In this document: in pieces, positions 63,794 through 64,000 of the stretch
Layout of the letters: each line of letters begins with the position of its first letter
How positions within the stretch are numbered: position 1 is the first letter of the stretch
The notes under the pieces: model-generated
Databases searched by the model: none
Told to the model about the DNA's origin: nothing
Seen by the model: the letters and a program-made list of their open reading frames with translations, nothing else
From: Sphingobacterium detergens
GTDB taxonomy: Bacteria; Bacteroidota; Bacteroidia; Sphingobacteriales; Sphingobacteriaceae
Reading direction: 5' to 3'
DNA length: 64,000 nt
Assembly: GCF_003610355.1 (NCBI RefSeq)
Contig: NZ_RAPY01000005.1
Span: 310,001 to 374,000 of the forward strand
Program-made: the position numbers and the translations under genes

Positions 63794-63801
63794 CAAAGAT
63801 A
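63794..63801 (-). promoter_or_regulatory. Candidate -7 element (TATCTTTG) for the peroxiredoxin
   Basis: TAnnTTTG on the minus strand, about 27 bp upstream of the chosen ATG at 63767 and overlapping the start of the longer ORF, so it argues for the shorter protein. Confidence 0.4.
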
Positions 63802-64000
63802 AGGCAACTCCGATCAAAAAGCGAATTGATTTTACCAATACACTATCGTCAAAATCTATTATGACTAGAATATAACAATAAGTTTTTATTATATTAATAT
63901 GTGGTTGATGATGTGTTTATACGGGATCTGGGATGTTTCGAAAAAATAAAGCAATTCATACTGGGGTAGTTACAGATTAATGCATCAAAATAGTTGCACA

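Noticed and set aside
1..64000. tRNA or rRNA genes
   Set aside because: I looked for T-loop GGTTCGAATCC-like stretches and rRNA motifs in the intergenic gaps and found none; absence is by eye only.

Overview
The window looks like a chromosomal segment of an AT-rich member of the Bacteroidota, probably Sphingobacteriaceae (Sphingobacterium or Pedobacter-like). This taxonomic reading is inference. It rests on a gldH gliding-type lipoprotein gene next to ricT and lpxK, a DUF4861/kduI/kduD uronate set, a futalosine hydrolase, many secreted proteins with short Gln-ending signal peptides, scarce Shine-Dalgarno sequences, and TAnnTTTG-type -7 elements just upstream of several start codons. I see no rRNA, tRNA, CRISPR array, insertion sequence or prophage. 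Nearly all of the window is housekeeping DNA.

Left part (1-24.4 kb). A truncated surE is followed by a pectin/uronate operon (kduI, DUF4861, kduD). Facing it is a three-gene operon of two paralogous secreted proteins and a formylglycine-generating-enzyme-like protein that keeps the catalytic cysteine pair. Then come a leftward cluster (nadD, gmk, yicC family, CAP protein, two DedA proteins, dnaN), a rightward cluster (holB, ricT-like, gldH, lpxK), three small secreted proteins, dnaA, dxs, scpA, thiL and nadA.

Origin region (24.4-33.7 kb). Between nadA and nadB lies a 3.4-kb AT-rich stretch without convincing genes. It holds a roughly 154-bp tandem repeat, at least a dozen same-strand copies of a degenerate motif of about 20 bp, and, next to nadB, a cluster of DnaA-box-like sites. 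Strand composition flips here: the + strand is C/A-rich to the left and G/T-rich to the right. Two near-perfect parS-type palindromes sit 6 kb further right, between mnmG and an ABC-F gene. Together with dnaA, dnaN, scpA and mnmG nearby, this makes the region the best candidate for the chromosomal origin.

Right part (33.7-64 kb). This contains an ABC-F ATPase, apaG, an RsmI-like methylase, a secreted hydrolase, a Nif3/zinc-ribbon pair, a tricorn-type protease, a CPBP protease-DUF2007-cdsA-DUF2461 cluster, anmK, gcvH, pdhB, mqnB, a queD/folE pair and an O-methyltransferase. A cell-envelope operon follows (two glucosaminidases, a CarboxypepD_reg-like protein, DUF3078, an amidase lipoprotein). 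Last come a PIG-L deacetylase/small membrane protein/sodium symporter operon and a peroxiredoxin-thioredoxin-DUF6952 cluster.
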